Counted from the first letter of the stretch, positions 37,977-47,120 are shown. The stretch: DNA of 64,000 bases from Actinomycetes bacterium (GCA_014190155.1 BJFY01000006.1:49574-113573), one strand, 5' to 3'. Notes: a model not told the origin generated them from the sequence alone. Program-made: numbers and translations.

Positions 37977-38451
37977 TTTCCAATAAACGTGCTTTTACTA
38001 GGGTCAATACTTTTGGTGGGATTAAGGCCGAAACATCGCCGCCGTAAGTTGCAATCTCTTTAACAAGTGAAGAAGAGAGAAATGAATAAGCTGGAGTCGT
38101 TGCCATAAACAAGGTATCAACCTCTTTTAATTGCAAGTTCATCTGTGCCATTTGAAGCTCATAATCAAAGTCACTGACGGCGCGAAGTCCTTTAACAATT
38201 GCTGAAACTTTATGCTCATTACAAAAATCAACCAATAACCCAGACCAAGAATCTACTTTTACATTTTTATATTTAGCCGTAACCTCAGTAATCATTTCGA
38301 TGCGTTCAGCTACGTTAAACAGGCTCGCTTTAGTTCGATTTACCAATACCGCAACAATGACTTCATCAAATAATCCGCTGGCGCGCTCAATAACATCGAG
38401 ATGCCCATAAGTGATTGGGTCAAAAGATCCAGGACAGACGGCGCGCTTCAT
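37954..38451 (-). CDS. coaD: Phosphopantetheine adenylyltransferase
   Basis: A 165-residue hexameric enzyme that converts 4'-phosphopantetheine and ATP to dephospho-CoA. The nucleotidyltransferase motif is SFDPITYGHLDVIERA (TxGH), and the C-terminal SSSLVKEIATYGGDVS closes the active site. Next to rsmD, as in most actinobacteria. The 3' end overlaps the SepIVA-like gene by 23 bases. Confidence 0.96.
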   Translation of the reverse strand: MKRAVCPGSFDPITYGHLDVIERASGLFDEVIVAVLVNRTKASLFNVAERIEMITEVTAKYKNVKVDSWSGLLVDFCNEHKVSAIVKGLRAVSDFDYELQMAQMNLQLKEVDTLFMATTPAYSFLSSSLVKEIATYGGDVSALIPPKVLTLVKARLLENGEHGRN

Positions 38452-38479
38452 GTGAAAACGCTAGCAACAAATCGCATGC

Positions 38480-39055
38480 TTATCCATTCTGAGAGGGAAA
38501 TCCATAGTAAATCACCGCATGGCCGTATTTTCTAACCTTCAGCTCCGTAATTCCGCTTGGCCATAAAAATGGCTTGCTCTTTGAATCTCGCTCTACTGCG
38601 ATGATGGAATTCGATTTTAATAATTTATTCTCAAGCAATAATTCTAAATCAACAGTTACTAATTCATTAGCAAATTCATATGGCGGATCGATAAATATTG
38701 CATCGTATTTAATATTAATGTTAGTTTTTAAAAATCTCGCAACTGATGAATTAAAAACTTGATAGGTACCAGAGCCAACAATCTTTTCAAAAAGTTCTAA
38801 ATTGCTGCGCAGAATCTGTAAGGCACTCTCTTCGTTTTCGACGGCATGAGTTAGCGCAGCTCCTCGGGAAAGCGCTTCCGCGCTAACCGCGCCAGAACCC
38901 GAATATAAATCTAAAAAATATTTATCATTTAGCGCGCCAAGTTCGGATTCCAAAGTGGAAAAAAGTGCTTCTCGTGCGCGATCAGAGGTGGGGCGGGTAT
39001 CACCGATAGGGGAATTTAAATTCCGCCCTTTTGCCATTCCGGCAATAATTCGCAT
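38480..39055 (-). CDS. rsmD: 16S rRNA (guanine966-N2)-methyltransferase
   Basis: A 191-residue SAM-dependent enzyme. It opens MRIIAGMAKGRNLNSP and contains RPTSDRAREALFSTLE, the SAM site LDLYSGSGAVSAEALSRGA and the catalytic DPPY motif (IFIDPPYEF). It methylates G966 in the 30S subunit. Eighteen bases after recG, and 28 before coaD. Confidence 0.95.
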   Translation of the reverse strand: MRIIAGMAKGRNLNSPIGDTRPTSDRAREALFSTLESELGALNDKYFLDLYSGSGAVSAEALSRGAALTHAVENEESALQILRSNLELFEKIVGSGTYQVFNSSVARFLKTNINIKYDAIFIDPPYEFANELVTVDLELLLENKLLKSNSIIAVERDSKSKPFLWPSGITELKVRKYGHAVIYYGFPSQNG

Positions 39056-39073
39056 TGGATTATTCTCTCAGAG

Positions 39074-41320
39074 TTAGCGTTTATCGATAAATGCTGCGCT
39101 TTCCAGCGCTTGCAATTCCGCTACTTCAACTTTTAACAATGGGTTCTCTGACAAGTCTGGATCTTGATCAATTAATTTAGTTGCAATCTCACGTGCGCTC
39201 TCAATTAATTCTTCATCTCGAAGCACTCTCAATAATCTTAAATGAGATCTAACACCAGATTGAGAAGCTCCCAGCACATCACCTTCCCGGCGCTGTTCCA
39301 AATCAATTCGACTTAATTCAAAGCCATCGAGAGTTGAAGCGACTGCATTTAACCGCTCCATTGCCGGACTTTCAGGAATAGCTTTTGAAACTAGTAAGCA
39401 GAGTCCAGGCGCACTTCCTCTACCTACTCGCCCCCTTAATTGATGTAATTGCGATACTCCAAATCTATCGGCATCCATAATCACCATCATGGTTGCATTT
39501 GGCACATCCACGCCAACTTCAATCACCGTTGTAGAAATCAACACATCAATCTCGCCCCGTGAAAACTCTGACATAGTCTTATCTTTTACATCGGAAGCTA
39601 GCCGCCCGTGTAAAACCGCAATTCTCAGACCTTTTAAAGCGCCTTGCCCTAAGAGTGGATATAACTCAGAGACGGAAGCCATCGGGAATTTTTCGTTCTT
39701 TTCATTTTCTAATTCTTCATCGCCATCACCGCTCAATCGTTTAACTCGCGCTAACGCTTCTGCGCTAAGCCCAAGTGAATTCATTGCATCCTCAGTTGAA
39801 TCATTTTCAGCAATTCGAGGCGCGACAATATAAACCTGATGACCGGTCGAAACTTCTTCGCGAATTCTCTGCCAGGCTCGCTCGATAAAACCAGGCTTTT
39901 CCAATTCGGGAATCACGTGAGTTGTAGTTGGTGATCTTCCAGCCGGTAACTCTCGGAGTGTCGACACATCTAAGTCACCAAATACTGTCATCGCAACCGT
40001 TCGTGGTATCGGCGTAGCTGTCATCACTAATACATGTGGTGGATTATTTGCTTTTGCTCGAAGCGCATCGCGTTGTTCTACCCCAAAGCGATGTTGTTCA
40101 TCAACCACTATTAAACCTAAATCTTTAAATTCCACATTCTCGCTAAGCAGAGCATGTGTACCGATTATTATTCCAGCTTCACCATTTTGCGCTTTTTGTA
40201 ACGATTCTTTTCGCGCTGCACCACTTTGCGATCCAGTTAATAAAACTATTTGAGTACCCCGTGCATCGCCACCGATTTGTCCCGCACTTGCCAAATCCCC
40301 CAATAAATTATGAAATGAACGAAAATGTTGCGCTGCTAATACTTCCGTCGGTGCTAATAACGCAGCTTGGCCGCCAGAATCTAAAACTGTTAACATCGCG
40401 CGAAGTGCGATTATGGTTTTACCGGAACCTACCTCACCTTGTAGTAAGCGATACATCGGATGTGGCGCCGCAAGGTCTTCTTCAATTTCTTGCGAAACTT
40501 CAATCTGACCCGCAGTTAATCGAAATGGCATTCTCTTATCAAAAGCTTCATGAAGTCCACCCGATCGCACTTTCCGAGAAACTGCGAAAAGCTTATGTAA
40601 CTCGACTCTCCTCATCACAAGTAATAATTGCAAAAGTAACGCCTCGTCAAAAGTTAATCTTTGGCGCGCTAATTCCGCTGCCTCCGGTGATTCCGGGCTA
40701 TGGACTTGCGTGAAGGCTTCTTTCAGTGTTGGAAAGCCAAACTTATCTTTAACATCTTTCGGCAAGAAATCTGGAATATCCTCTAGAGCTTCGATTGCCA
40801 TCGCCGTACATTGCGCAATCTTCCATGATGGCAACTTCGCAGTTGCTGGATACATGGGTAAGTACTTGCCTGCGAAATCTCCAATCGCAGAATCAACATC
40901 ATTGCCATCTGGAATTAATTGATAGTCCGGATGTGAAAGTTGGCGTTTGCCTTTATATACTCCGACTTTCCCAGCAAAGAGACCTTGTTTACCGGATTGC
41001 AATTCCTTTTCGCGCCACGCTTGATTAAAAAATGTTAGCGAAAGTTTTGCTCGGCCATCAGTAACAACAACTTCCAGTATGCCGCCTTTACGTCCTGGGA
41101 TTTTTCGCACCTTAGTACTTTCAATCTCAGCAAGAATCGTTACCTCTTCGCCTTCGACCAACCCTTGTAAATCGGTCAGTTCGCCGCGAGCCACATATCT
41201 ACGTGGGTAATGTCGGAGCAGATCACCTAAAGTTTCAATTCCAAGTTGGGTGATAAGAACTTTCGCCGTTCGATCGCCAACGACCTTAATAATCGGAAGA
41301 TTCAAAACGCCGTTGGCCAT
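39074..41320 (-). CDS. recG: ATP-dependent DNA helicase RecG
   Basis: A 748-residue branch-migration helicase for replication-fork rescue. The N-terminal wedge/OB domain is at about 1-200. Helicase motifs are GEVGSGKTIIALRAML (Walker A), VVDEQHRFGVEQRDALRAK (DEQH box), MTATPIPRT (motif III), and the late VIEVGVDVPNATMMVI and QLHQLRGRVGRGSAPG (motifs V, VI). Normal length. Divergent from rpmB, with a 163-base gap. Confidence 0.96.
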   Translation of the reverse strand: MANGVLNLPIIKVVGDRTAKVLITQLGIETLGDLLRHYPRRYVARGELTDLQGLVEGEEVTILAEIESTKVRKIPGRKGGILEVVVTDGRAKLSLTFFNQAWREKELQSGKQGLFAGKVGVYKGKRQLSHPDYQLIPDGNDVDSAIGDFAGKYLPMYPATAKLPSWKIAQCTAMAIEALEDIPDFLPKDVKDKFGFPTLKEAFTQVHSPESPEAAELARQRLTFDEALLLQLLLVMRRVELHKLFAVSRKVRSGGLHEAFDKRMPFRLTAGQIEVSQEIEEDLAAPHPMYRLLQGEVGSGKTIIALRAMLTVLDSGGQAALLAPTEVLAAQHFRSFHNLLGDLASAGQIGGDARGTQIVLLTGSQSGAARKESLQKAQNGEAGIIIGTHALLSENVEFKDLGLIVVDEQHRFGVEQRDALRAKANNPPHVLVMTATPIPRTVAMTVFGDLDVSTLRELPAGRSPTTTHVIPELEKPGFIERAWQRIREEVSTGHQVYIVAPRIAENDSTEDAMNSLGLSAEALARVKRLSGDGDEELENEKNEKFPMASVSELYPLLGQGALKGLRIAVLHGRLASDVKDKTMSEFSRGEIDVLISTTVIEVGVDVPNATMMVIMDADRFGVSQLHQLRGRVGRGSAPGLCLLVSKAIPESPAMERLNAVASTLDGFELSRIDLEQRREGDVLGASQSGVRSHLRLLRVLRDEELIESAREIATKLIDQDPDLSENPLLKVEVAELQALESAAFIDKR

Positions 41321-41432
41321 GCTTCATTCTCTCCAAAAAGTTAGCGATTTCCCCGCTGAAACTTGGCGCGACTTGGGCAAATTGGCGAAAGGTGCGACCT
41401 TCAGGCTAATCTTGCCCCCGCTTCACTAACTC

Positions 41433-41449
41433 CCCTCAAACCTTGAGGG
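41433..41449. promoter_or_regulatory. Short perfect hairpin in the rpmB leader region
   Basis: CCCTCAA (41433-41439), a three-base loop, and TTGAGGG (41443-41449), 34 bases before the rpmB start in the recG-rpmB gap. No T-run follows. It could be an RNA leader element or an operator. Confidence 0.35.
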
Positions 41450-41483
41450 TAAAAGAAATCAACATCACGCAGGGAGAAATACC

Positions 41484-41669
41484 GTGGCATCGACATGCGA
41501 CATCTGTGGCAAAGGCCCCAGCTTTGGTAACAATGTTTCGCACTCAAAACGACGCACTCGTCGCCGCTGGAATCCAAACATTCAACGCATCCGTACCCTC
41601 GTTGGTGGATACACAAAGCGCCAAAATGTTTGCACTTCATGCATGAAAGCAAACAAAGTCTCCCGTTAA
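41484..41669 (+). CDS. rpmB: 50S ribosomal protein L28
   Basis: A 61-residue protein from GTG 41484 with AGGGAGA upstream. It opens ASTCDICGKGPSFGNNVSHS and has the basic middle RRTRRRWNPNIQ. Two C-x2-C pairs (CDIC, CTSC) make it the zinc-binding form. It is convergent with thiL, one base apart. Confidence 0.95.
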   Translation: MASTCDICGKGPSFGNNVSHSKRRTRRRWNPNIQRIRTLVGGYTKRQNVCTSCMKANKVSR

Positions 41670-41670
41670 T

Positions 41671-42609
41671 TTAGAAGTGGGAAAACCCAACTTCGTTCGG
41701 CATCGCTCTTCCAACTAATTCCACATAGGTTTTGCCGTGCGCTTTAACCGTGCCAATTTTAAACGCTCCATGCTTTTCATAATCTGAATTTGCTGGAACT
41801 GTCGCCAAGAATTGGTGATCTTCGCCGCCACTTAAAATCCATTCCCAATGATCTGATGAAATTTCCCTGCCTAATGTCGCAATCTCAGAAAATTCTGCAA
41901 GTTTAGAAATCAATTCTGAATCAATTTCTAACGTGACGCTACTTGCCTTACCGATATGGTTCGCCTCAGCGAGCAAACCATCGCTTACATCGCACATTGA
42001 ATTTGCAACTATAGCTAGTTTCTCGGCACTGGAATATGGCAGATTTGGTTTTTTAAATTGTGAAATGGCTTTATCTGAATTAGTAAGACCTTTTTGTAAT
42101 AAATTTAAGCCAGCTTTCGACCAACCAGTTAGCCCAGTAACCACAACTACATCTCCAACTTTTGCACCACTACGCTTGATTGGTTTAGTCGTTGTACCAA
42201 CTGCGGTGATTGTGATCATGATTTTCTCTGAACTTGATAAATCGCCACCAATTACTTGTGCGCCAACTAGATCTGCTTCTACTGCAATGCCTTCAGCTAA
42301 TTCGAAAATCTCGTTGCTGGCACCTTTTGGAATCGCCGCTGCAACTAAAAGGAACTTTGGTACACCCCCCATTGCATAAACATCAGCGAGGTTAGCTGCG
42401 GCCACTTTCGCGCCAATTTCCCGGAGGCTAGACCACTCTCTTTTAAAATGAATTCCTTCAATAGCGCAATCTGTCGTGAGAACTAGCGGGTCATCCGTAG
42501 CAGAAATTACCGCGCCATCATCACCAATTCCGAGAATCAAATCCTTTGTATAACGCCCGTCACGCGCGAATATTCTTGCGATCCGCTCGAGAATCTCACT
42601 CTCATTCAT
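41671..42609 (-). CDS. thiL: Thiamine-monophosphate kinase
   Basis: A 312-residue PurM/AIR-synthase-fold enzyme that phosphorylates thiamine monophosphate to thiamine diphosphate, the cofactor needed by Dxs. Signatures are LILGIGDDGAVI, VLTTDCAIEGIHFKREW, DLSSSEKIMITITAVG and VVTGLTGWSKAGL, ending with the SGGEDHQFLATVP segment. Often near recG/rpmB and ddl in actinobacteria. No TPP riboswitch was recognised nearby. Confidence 0.94.
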   Translation of the reverse strand: MNESEILERIARIFARDGRYTKDLILGIGDDGAVISATDDPLVLTTDCAIEGIHFKREWSSLREIGAKVAAANLADVYAMGGVPKFLLVAAAIPKGASNEIFELAEGIAVEADLVGAQVIGGDLSSSEKIMITITAVGTTTKPIKRSGAKVGDVVVVTGLTGWSKAGLNLLQKGLTNSDKAISQFKKPNLPYSSAEKLAIVANSMCDVSDGLLAEANHIGKASSVTLEIDSELISKLAEFSEIATLGREISSDHWEWILSGGEDHQFLATVPANSDYEKHGAFKIGTVKAHGKTYVELVGRAMPNEVGFSHF

Positions 42610-42727
42610 GCGCGCTTTTGCCTGCTTTCGCTTTAGCCAGAATAACTAGTTCCCTTGGATAGCCTAGATGCGCTAGGGTCAGAAACGCACAGTAGATAGA
42701 AGTTTAGCCAAACGGAGGAATTAAAAC

Positions 42728-42964
42728 ATGTCAGTACAGGCCTACATCTTGATTCAAACTGAAGTCGGCAAGGCCAGCAGCGTTGCTAAAGCGGTATCTG
42801 CAATTTCTGGCGTAACTATCGCCGAAGGTGTAACTGGTCCATACGATGTAATCATGCGTGCTGAATCTCCAAGCATGGAAGATTTTGGTCGAGCTATTCT
42901 TTCAAAAGTTCAAGCAGTACCCGGAATTACTCGAACCCTTACTTGTCCAGTAACTTCGCACTAA
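42728..42964 (+). CDS. Stand-alone Lrp/AsnC ligand-binding domain protein
   Basis: A 78-residue protein consisting of the RAM/AsnC-C domain only: VQAYILIQTEVGKASSVAKAVS, then GVTIAEGVTGPYDVIMRAES and KVQAVPGITRTLTCPV. There is no DNA-binding part. Such domains form oligomers that bind amino acids. GGAGG precedes the ATG by eight bases. Its partner and ligand are unknown. Neighbours are thiL (divergent) and the copper-monooxygenase-like gene (convergent). Confidence 0.88.
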   Translation: MSVQAYILIQTEVGKASSVAKAVSAISGVTIAEGVTGPYDVIMRAESPSMEDFGRAILSKVQAVPGITRTLTCPVTSH

Positions 42965-43040
42965 GACTTAATCGCCGAAACCAACTAACTTCTTCCTTAC
43001 TTTTTCAAGACTGATTGTTTGTAATCGGGTTTTAGCTCGT

Positions 43041-44273
43041 TCAATCCGTGTAATTAATTATTGCTAAGCACATCTCATCACGCGTACCTTCACCCCAGAC
43101 TACATAATTTGGCGATAAGTTTTTATAGATAGGCAATAGCGAGCGCAGCCCAACATCGTAGGTACACGTAACCGAGACTCGATCACCTATTTGGGCAGCA
43201 ATTGGCGTTGCTAGCCAATCTGTTCGTTGATCATCAAAATTCCATTGTGGCCGCGTAGATAGAGTAGTTACTTCACCAGTGACAATATTGGTATGTGTAA
43301 TTGTTACACTCTTGCCAAGTTGATGCATGTGTGGAGTTGCGCCATAAATTTTCATGGATGAATTCACTCTCACGCTACAGTCAGAGACCGCGCTTGGTAT
43401 CGGTTTTGTTGGACTTTTGCCGCAAAGAAATAGCAAAGCGGTTTCTTGGAGCGCGGCCTTAGCAGATGTTCGTTTGGCTAAATCTGCTAGCGCGGCTTCG
43501 CGATTGCAAAGTGGTCCGGATTCACTTGGAGCGCACGGTACTTCAATCGGCGCCGCTACCAACATAGTTTTTAGTTCTGCAACGGTGTTTGCTGCGTATT
43601 CGATTGTGATTTTCATCGAAGCTTTTTTTTCGTTATCAGAATATGCGGGCGTTACCATAAAGTGAGATTGTAAAATAAATTGATCTCCCACGTTAAATTT
43701 CATACCTGTTCCAGTTGGGTAGGATTTAAAATTACCTCCAGGCGCCCAGAACGAGATCCAGCTTGATGGTGATGCTGGTGTAAATGCAGTTGCACCCGGT
43801 ATGCCAGTGTCACCAAAACATGGCCAGCCCAATTCAACGCTCTCGGCATCAAGTATTTCGGTAGGTGCAACGTTCATAGATGAAACCCGATATAAAATTC
43901 CATGATGTGAGACCTTCATGTTATCTGGTGTAATCGTTACTGACTTTAAATATGTTTCTTTTACAAACTTTGGGTTGAGCAAGAAGCATCGGTACTCATC
44001 ACTTCCTCCTTTAGGTGGAGTTGGCATGTAGGAAGGAGTTGTAAGTACTAAATTTTGCGCAGCAATTGGCGTGATGGGTACTCCTTTTGACCATATAAGT
44101 CTTTTTCCACTTTTAACGCAAGTATAAGTAAGGGATTTCTGAACAGCTGTCTCGCCGATTTTGGGGCAACTACTACCCACTTTTACAATTGTGGTTGCTG
44201 CAATCGCACTAAAACTAAGGAGGCCAAAAGCTCCAACTAAAAGGAAAGTCAGTGCATAACGTTTTAGGCGCAT
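43041..44273 (-). CDS. Secreted copper type II monooxygenase-like protein (PHM/DBM family)
   Basis: A 410-residue exported protein. A signal peptide covers about 1-26 (ending FSAIAA). Residues 36-61 form a small cysteine module (Cys36, Cys52, Trp61) shared with the large secreted protein at 61861. The catalytic region carries all copper ligands expected of peptidylglycine/dopamine monooxygenases: His123-His124 (VSHHGILY) and His204 (LQSHFMV) for CuH, and His315, His317 (TPHMHQLG) and Met401 (GEGTRDEMC) for CuM. Such enzymes hydroxylate C-H bonds with O2 and a reductant. The substrate is unknown. It is 72 bases downstream of a secreted cytochrome b5-domain gene on the same strand. It may be loosely linked to the ddl operon. 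Confidence 0.82.
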   Translation of the reverse strand: MRLKRYALTFLLVGAFGLLSFSAIAATTIVKVGSSCPKIGETAVQKSLTYTCVKSGKRLIWSKGVPITPIAAQNLVLTTPSYMPTPPKGGSDEYRCFLLNPKFVKETYLKSVTITPDNMKVSHHGILYRVSSMNVAPTEILDAESVELGWPCFGDTGIPGATAFTPASPSSWISFWAPGGNFKSYPTGTGMKFNVGDQFILQSHFMVTPAYSDNEKKASMKITIEYAANTVAELKTMLVAAPIEVPCAPSESGPLCNREAALADLAKRTSAKAALQETALLFLCGKSPTKPIPSAVSDCSVRVNSSMKIYGATPHMHQLGKSVTITHTNIVTGEVTTLSTRPQWNFDDQRTDWLATPIAAQIGDRVSVTCTYDVGLRSLLPIYKNLSPNYVVWGEGTRDEMCLAIINYTD

Positions 44274-44345
44274 TTGCGTATTGTAGTTGCAAAATTAAAA
44301 AAATATATATAAGTTAAATTGGCAGCTAAAAAAATGTTGAGAGTT

Positions 44346-45041
44346 TTAGTTGGTTAGTGGCCCCAAGAGGTAACTGCTTAGGCGTTGAGTCGGATTGGAT
44401 TGATTCTGATGTTGTGAATTAAAATTATTTGTTCCATCTACACCACATAAGCCACGGATGACCGAAGGTCCGCCTGGGTGGGCTTCGATCCAGAGGGTCA
44501 AGTTATACACATTTCCATTAATGACCGTCCAACAACTTGCGCTGGTGTTATTGGCCCTTACTTTAGCCATTGTGTATTGAGGCGTTGGAGTTGGAGTTGG
44601 AGTTGGAGTTGGAGTTGGAGTTGGAGTTGGAGTTGGAGTTGGAGTTGGAGTTGGAGTTGGAGTTGGAGTTGGAGTTGGTGTTGGTGTTGGTGTTGGTGTA
44701 ATTAACTCAACACGAAATCCGACTCCTGGTCCTGAAGTGAACTTTGGTGCTCCAATTGCATCGGCTAGATAACGCCAGGGTTTAGGTAGTGGGTCTTTAT
44801 CTTTTAATTTGAGGAACTGCGCAAATAAACCTTTGCTTCCCATAACTTTTGTGCAGGGAATTCCAAAGGCGTTTATTTGATAGCTTCCTTTTGGAAATTT
44901 AACTCCAACAATCACCTCATTCCTGGTTACTTTATAGTTACCACAACTTGGAGTTTGCGGACCAGCAGCAATTGCTGCAGGCAAAAGCAAGCTCGACAGA
45001 AGAAAAACATTACTTATTGCTAAAATTAAACTTCGCTTCAT
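44346..45041 (-). CDS. Secreted protein with Thr-Pro linker and cytochrome b5-like domain
   Basis: I start at ATG 45041, which shares an ATGA with the lipoprotein stop; ATG 45053 would add four residues. The 231-residue product has a signal peptide (to about 26), an unrecognised domain at 27-113 with Cys33 and Cys63, a linker of twenty Thr-Pro pairs (115-154), and a C-terminal cytochrome b5-type heme domain. The heme ligands should be His188 (AHPGG) and His211 (FNSQHQ). Cys170 and Cys199 may form a disulfide, suiting an exported fold. It is predicted to be an extracytoplasmic electron carrier, possibly for the copper protein downstream. Confidence 0.78.
   Translation of the reverse strand: MKRSLILAISNVFLLSSLLLPAAIAAGPQTPSCGNYKVTRNEVIVGVKFPKGSYQINAFGIPCTKVMGSKGLFAQFLKLKDKDPLPKPWRYLADAIGAPKFTSGPGVGFRVELITPTPTPTPTPTPTPTPTPTPTPTPTPTPTPTPTPTPTPTPQYTMAKVRANNTSASCWTVINGNVYNLTLWIEAHPGGPSVIRGLCGVDGTNNFNSQHQNQSNPTQRLSSYLLGPLTN
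44587..44700. repeat. Hexanucleotide tandem repeat (Thr-Pro linker)
   Basis: Fifteen perfect copies of GGAGTT (44587-44676), then three GGTGTT and one GGTGTA (44677-44700), on the plus strand. They encode Thr-Pro repeats of the minus-strand gene. The unit is six bases, so slippage changes linker length without shifting frame. Confidence 0.97.
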
Positions 45042-45352
45042 TGAATACCGCAAAAATTAAAGATTTTAACATCAGTATCCAATTGGATATAGTTAGCATC
45101 TAATCGTTGTAACTCGCCGAGCAAGTCAACGTATTCGGTCGTTATATTAATTTTTGTTTCACTTGCCTGATTTCTGGCTGATTTACCTTCATTTTGCAGT
45201 TTGTATACATCAGCTCCATTAACTACAAGGAAACACAACTTACTTATTTGTTGCTCTACTTTTTCCTTATGTAATTGAGCAGACTCCTTACCATTACTAC
45301 AACCTGTAACAACTACCAGGATAAGAATTGAAAGTATAGAAATCCTTTTCAT
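45038..45352 (-). CDS. Small lipoprotein
   Basis: A 104-residue protein with a clear lipobox: [20 protein letters not shown], so Cys18 should be lipidated and the protein anchored on the outer face of the membrane. The rest is Lys/Glu/Gln-rich and probably helical, with two more cysteines (Cys38, Cys101). No family is recognised. It directly precedes the cytochrome b5-domain gene with an ATGA overlap, so the two are made together; it may be a membrane anchor or assembly partner. Confidence 0.75.
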   Translation of the reverse strand: MKRISILSILILVVVTGCSNGKESAQLHKEKVEQQISKLCFLVVNGADVYKLQNEGKSARNQASETKINITTEYVDLLGELQRLDANYIQLDTDVKIFNFCGIQ

Positions 45353-45394
45353 TTACGAACCATATATGGCTCGCAAATTGATGTCTAGCTGGAA

Positions 45395-46051
45395 TTAGCT
45401 AATAATTATTATTGCGGCTATTCCTAGGGCAATCAAAATTACTGCTACCCAAATAGATTTTGCGGTACCTAATCTTTGCGGCAATCCCCCAATTTTGCTG
45501 ATCTGATCTTCTTTCATATCTTTTAGTACATTTATAAAATGTGCCGCCATGCCAAAAAGCGCACCGCCCAACCACATCCATACTGGCGGAGTTATTTCTT
45601 TTGATATTGCAATCGATGAGGGTAGCGCAGCAAAGGCAATTGCGTACGGGAGCGGTGAAAAAACTGAAAACTTAAAGTAGAAGTTATATGCGACTCCGCA
45701 GAGAATGCCCAACATATATACGAGGCCACCTTTTATCCCGAGCGGACCGACGAGGTTAGCAATAAATGAAAAGGGCGTTACCCACTTCAACCAATTTTGC
45801 AGCAATTCTTCTGTTATTTGCCCAGAAACTAGCGGCTTATTTTTTCGGTTGTGGCTCAGATCGTCTTGATAATCGTAGAGATCATTACTCCAACCAACAA
45901 CAAGCTGACCAACAAATACTCCGAACGCAATCAGGTAAGCCGGACCTTCCCACCAATAGTAAATTCCAAATCCGAAAGAAATAGTCGTTACTAATAGCGT
46001 TGGCCCAAAATGCGAGGCTTTGAGTAAGCCTTTTAACTTACCGAACCACAT
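45395..46051 (-). CDS. UbiA-family prenyltransferase (short form)
   Basis: A 218-residue polytopic membrane protein. The first Asp-rich motif is NDLYDYQDD (about 55-63), followed by NRKNKPLVSGQI; the second is DMKED (about 182-186). These bind the prenyl diphosphate through magnesium. It is shorter than most UbiA enzymes (about 290), with six or seven helices. The aromatic or other acceptor is unknown; quinone, tocopherol-like and lipid acceptors are all possible. The start overlaps the ddl end by 14 bases, placing it in the plsC-gpsA-ddl operon. Confidence 0.8.
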   Translation of the reverse strand: MWFGKLKGLLKASHFGPTLLVTTISFGFGIYYWWEGPAYLIAFGVFVGQLVVGWSNDLYDYQDDLSHNRKNKPLVSGQITEELLQNWLKWVTPFSFIANLVGPLGIKGGLVYMLGILCGVAYNFYFKFSVFSPLPYAIAFAALPSSIAISKEITPPVWMWLGGALFGMAAHFINVLKDMKEDQISKIGGLPQRLGTAKSIWVAVILIALGIAAIIIIS

Positions 46052-47120
46052 TTTGTGATCTGCTCAATGCAGACTCAATTAAAGTAGTAATGATGGCGCT
46101 GTAATTTCGGCCAGTTGCTTGCCAGAGCTTTGGGAAAACTGAGGTCGCAGTGAAGCCAGGCAAAGTGTTTAACTCGTTAATTATCACGGTGCCCTCTGCC
46201 GTTAAGAAGAAATCCACGCGGGCTAAACCTTCACAACCGAGAGCTTGAAAAGCCTTGCGGGCCGCGTTTTGAATTTCATTAGTTTTTTCCACTGAAATTT
46301 TTGCTGGAATATCGAATTCAGTTGAGCCATCTAAATATTTAGCTTCGAAATCGTAAAATTCATGATTGCCCAGTACGCGCACTTCGCCCACAACTGAAGT
46401 TCGAACTTCACCTCCTACTTCTAAAACGGCACATTCTAATTCGCGGCCAATTACAGCTTTCTCAATCATTACTTTAGGATCTAGCGCTAGCGCTGCATTA
46501 ACCGCGCTCTCAATTTCAGGTGTTGATTTAACTTTTGAGGTACCTCGACTAGAACCACTTCGCGCCGGTTTTATAAAAATTGGGAAACCCATTTTGGAAA
46601 TTTTCTCAGTTTGAGAACTCTTATTAGATTCCCAATCTCGTTTTTGCAATACGAAACCTTCTGCGATTGCTAATCCAAAGGATGCATAGATTGGTTTCGC
46701 AAAGGATTTATCCATAGCCACCGTAGATGCTAAAACTCCAGAACCCACATAAGGTTTTGCCATCATTTCAAATAACCCTTGAATGGTGCCATCCTCGCCA
46801 TAAGCGCCATGCAGTAACGGGAAGAAAGCATCAATTTCTAAATCAGTACCGTCAGCATTCTTAATCCCATGAATATCCGCGATCAATTTCGGTGCGCTAG
46901 TTGGTACTTCAGGCAAACCATTTACTTTCTTGGAAAATGGCTCAGCCTTATCTAATAAAACCCATTCGCCAGTTGCTTCAGTAATGCCAATTAAGATTGC
47001 TTCAAATTTTTCTTGATCGAGCGCGGAAAGAACTCCGTTAGCGGAAACACAGGAAATTTCATGTTCGCTACTACGGCCGCCACAAACGATTGCGACTCGA
47101 ATTTTCTTCGAGCTACTCAT
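46038..47120 (-). CDS. ddl: D-alanine--D-alanine ligase
   Basis: A 360-residue ATP-grasp enzyme that makes the D-Ala-D-Ala end of peptidoglycan precursors. Motifs: VAIVCGGRSSEHEISCVSA, HGAYGEDGTIQGLFEMMAKPYVGSG, FIKPARSGSSRGTSKV and, at the end, RVDFFLTAEGTVIINELNTLPGFT with its magnesium ligands. It overlaps gpsA by four bases. Family length is normal. Confidence 0.96.
   Translation of the reverse strand: MSSSKKIRVAIVCGGRSSEHEISCVSANGVLSALDQEKFEAILIGITEATGEWVLLDKAEPFSKKVNGLPEVPTSAPKLIADIHGIKNADGTDLEIDAFFPLLHGAYGEDGTIQGLFEMMAKPYVGSGVLASTVAMDKSFAKPIYASFGLAIAEGFVLQKRDWESNKSSQTEKISKMGFPIFIKPARSGSSRGTSKVKSTPEIESAVNAALALDPKVMIEKAVIGRELECAVLEVGGEVRTSVVGEVRVLGNHEFYDFEAKYLDGSTEFDIPAKISVEKTNEIQNAARKAFQALGCEGLARVDFFLTAEGTVIINELNTLPGFTATSVFPKLWQATGRNYSAIITTLIESALSRSQNVVR

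Noticed and set aside
41401..41652. Minus-strand 83-codon ORF rich in cysteine over the rpmB gene
   Set aside because: It is the reverse of rpmB, whose product matches ribosomal protein L28; no ribosome site or family support.
41671..42727. TPP riboswitch near thiL
   Set aside because: No conserved THI-box sequence was recognised upstream of the gene.
44587..44700. Possible CRISPR-like repeat array
   Set aside because: The unit is six bases with no spacers, inside a gene.
44478..44705. Plus-strand ORF encoding a Trp-Ser repeat protein
   Set aside because: It is only the other strand of the Thr-Pro repeat in the cytochrome b5-domain gene.
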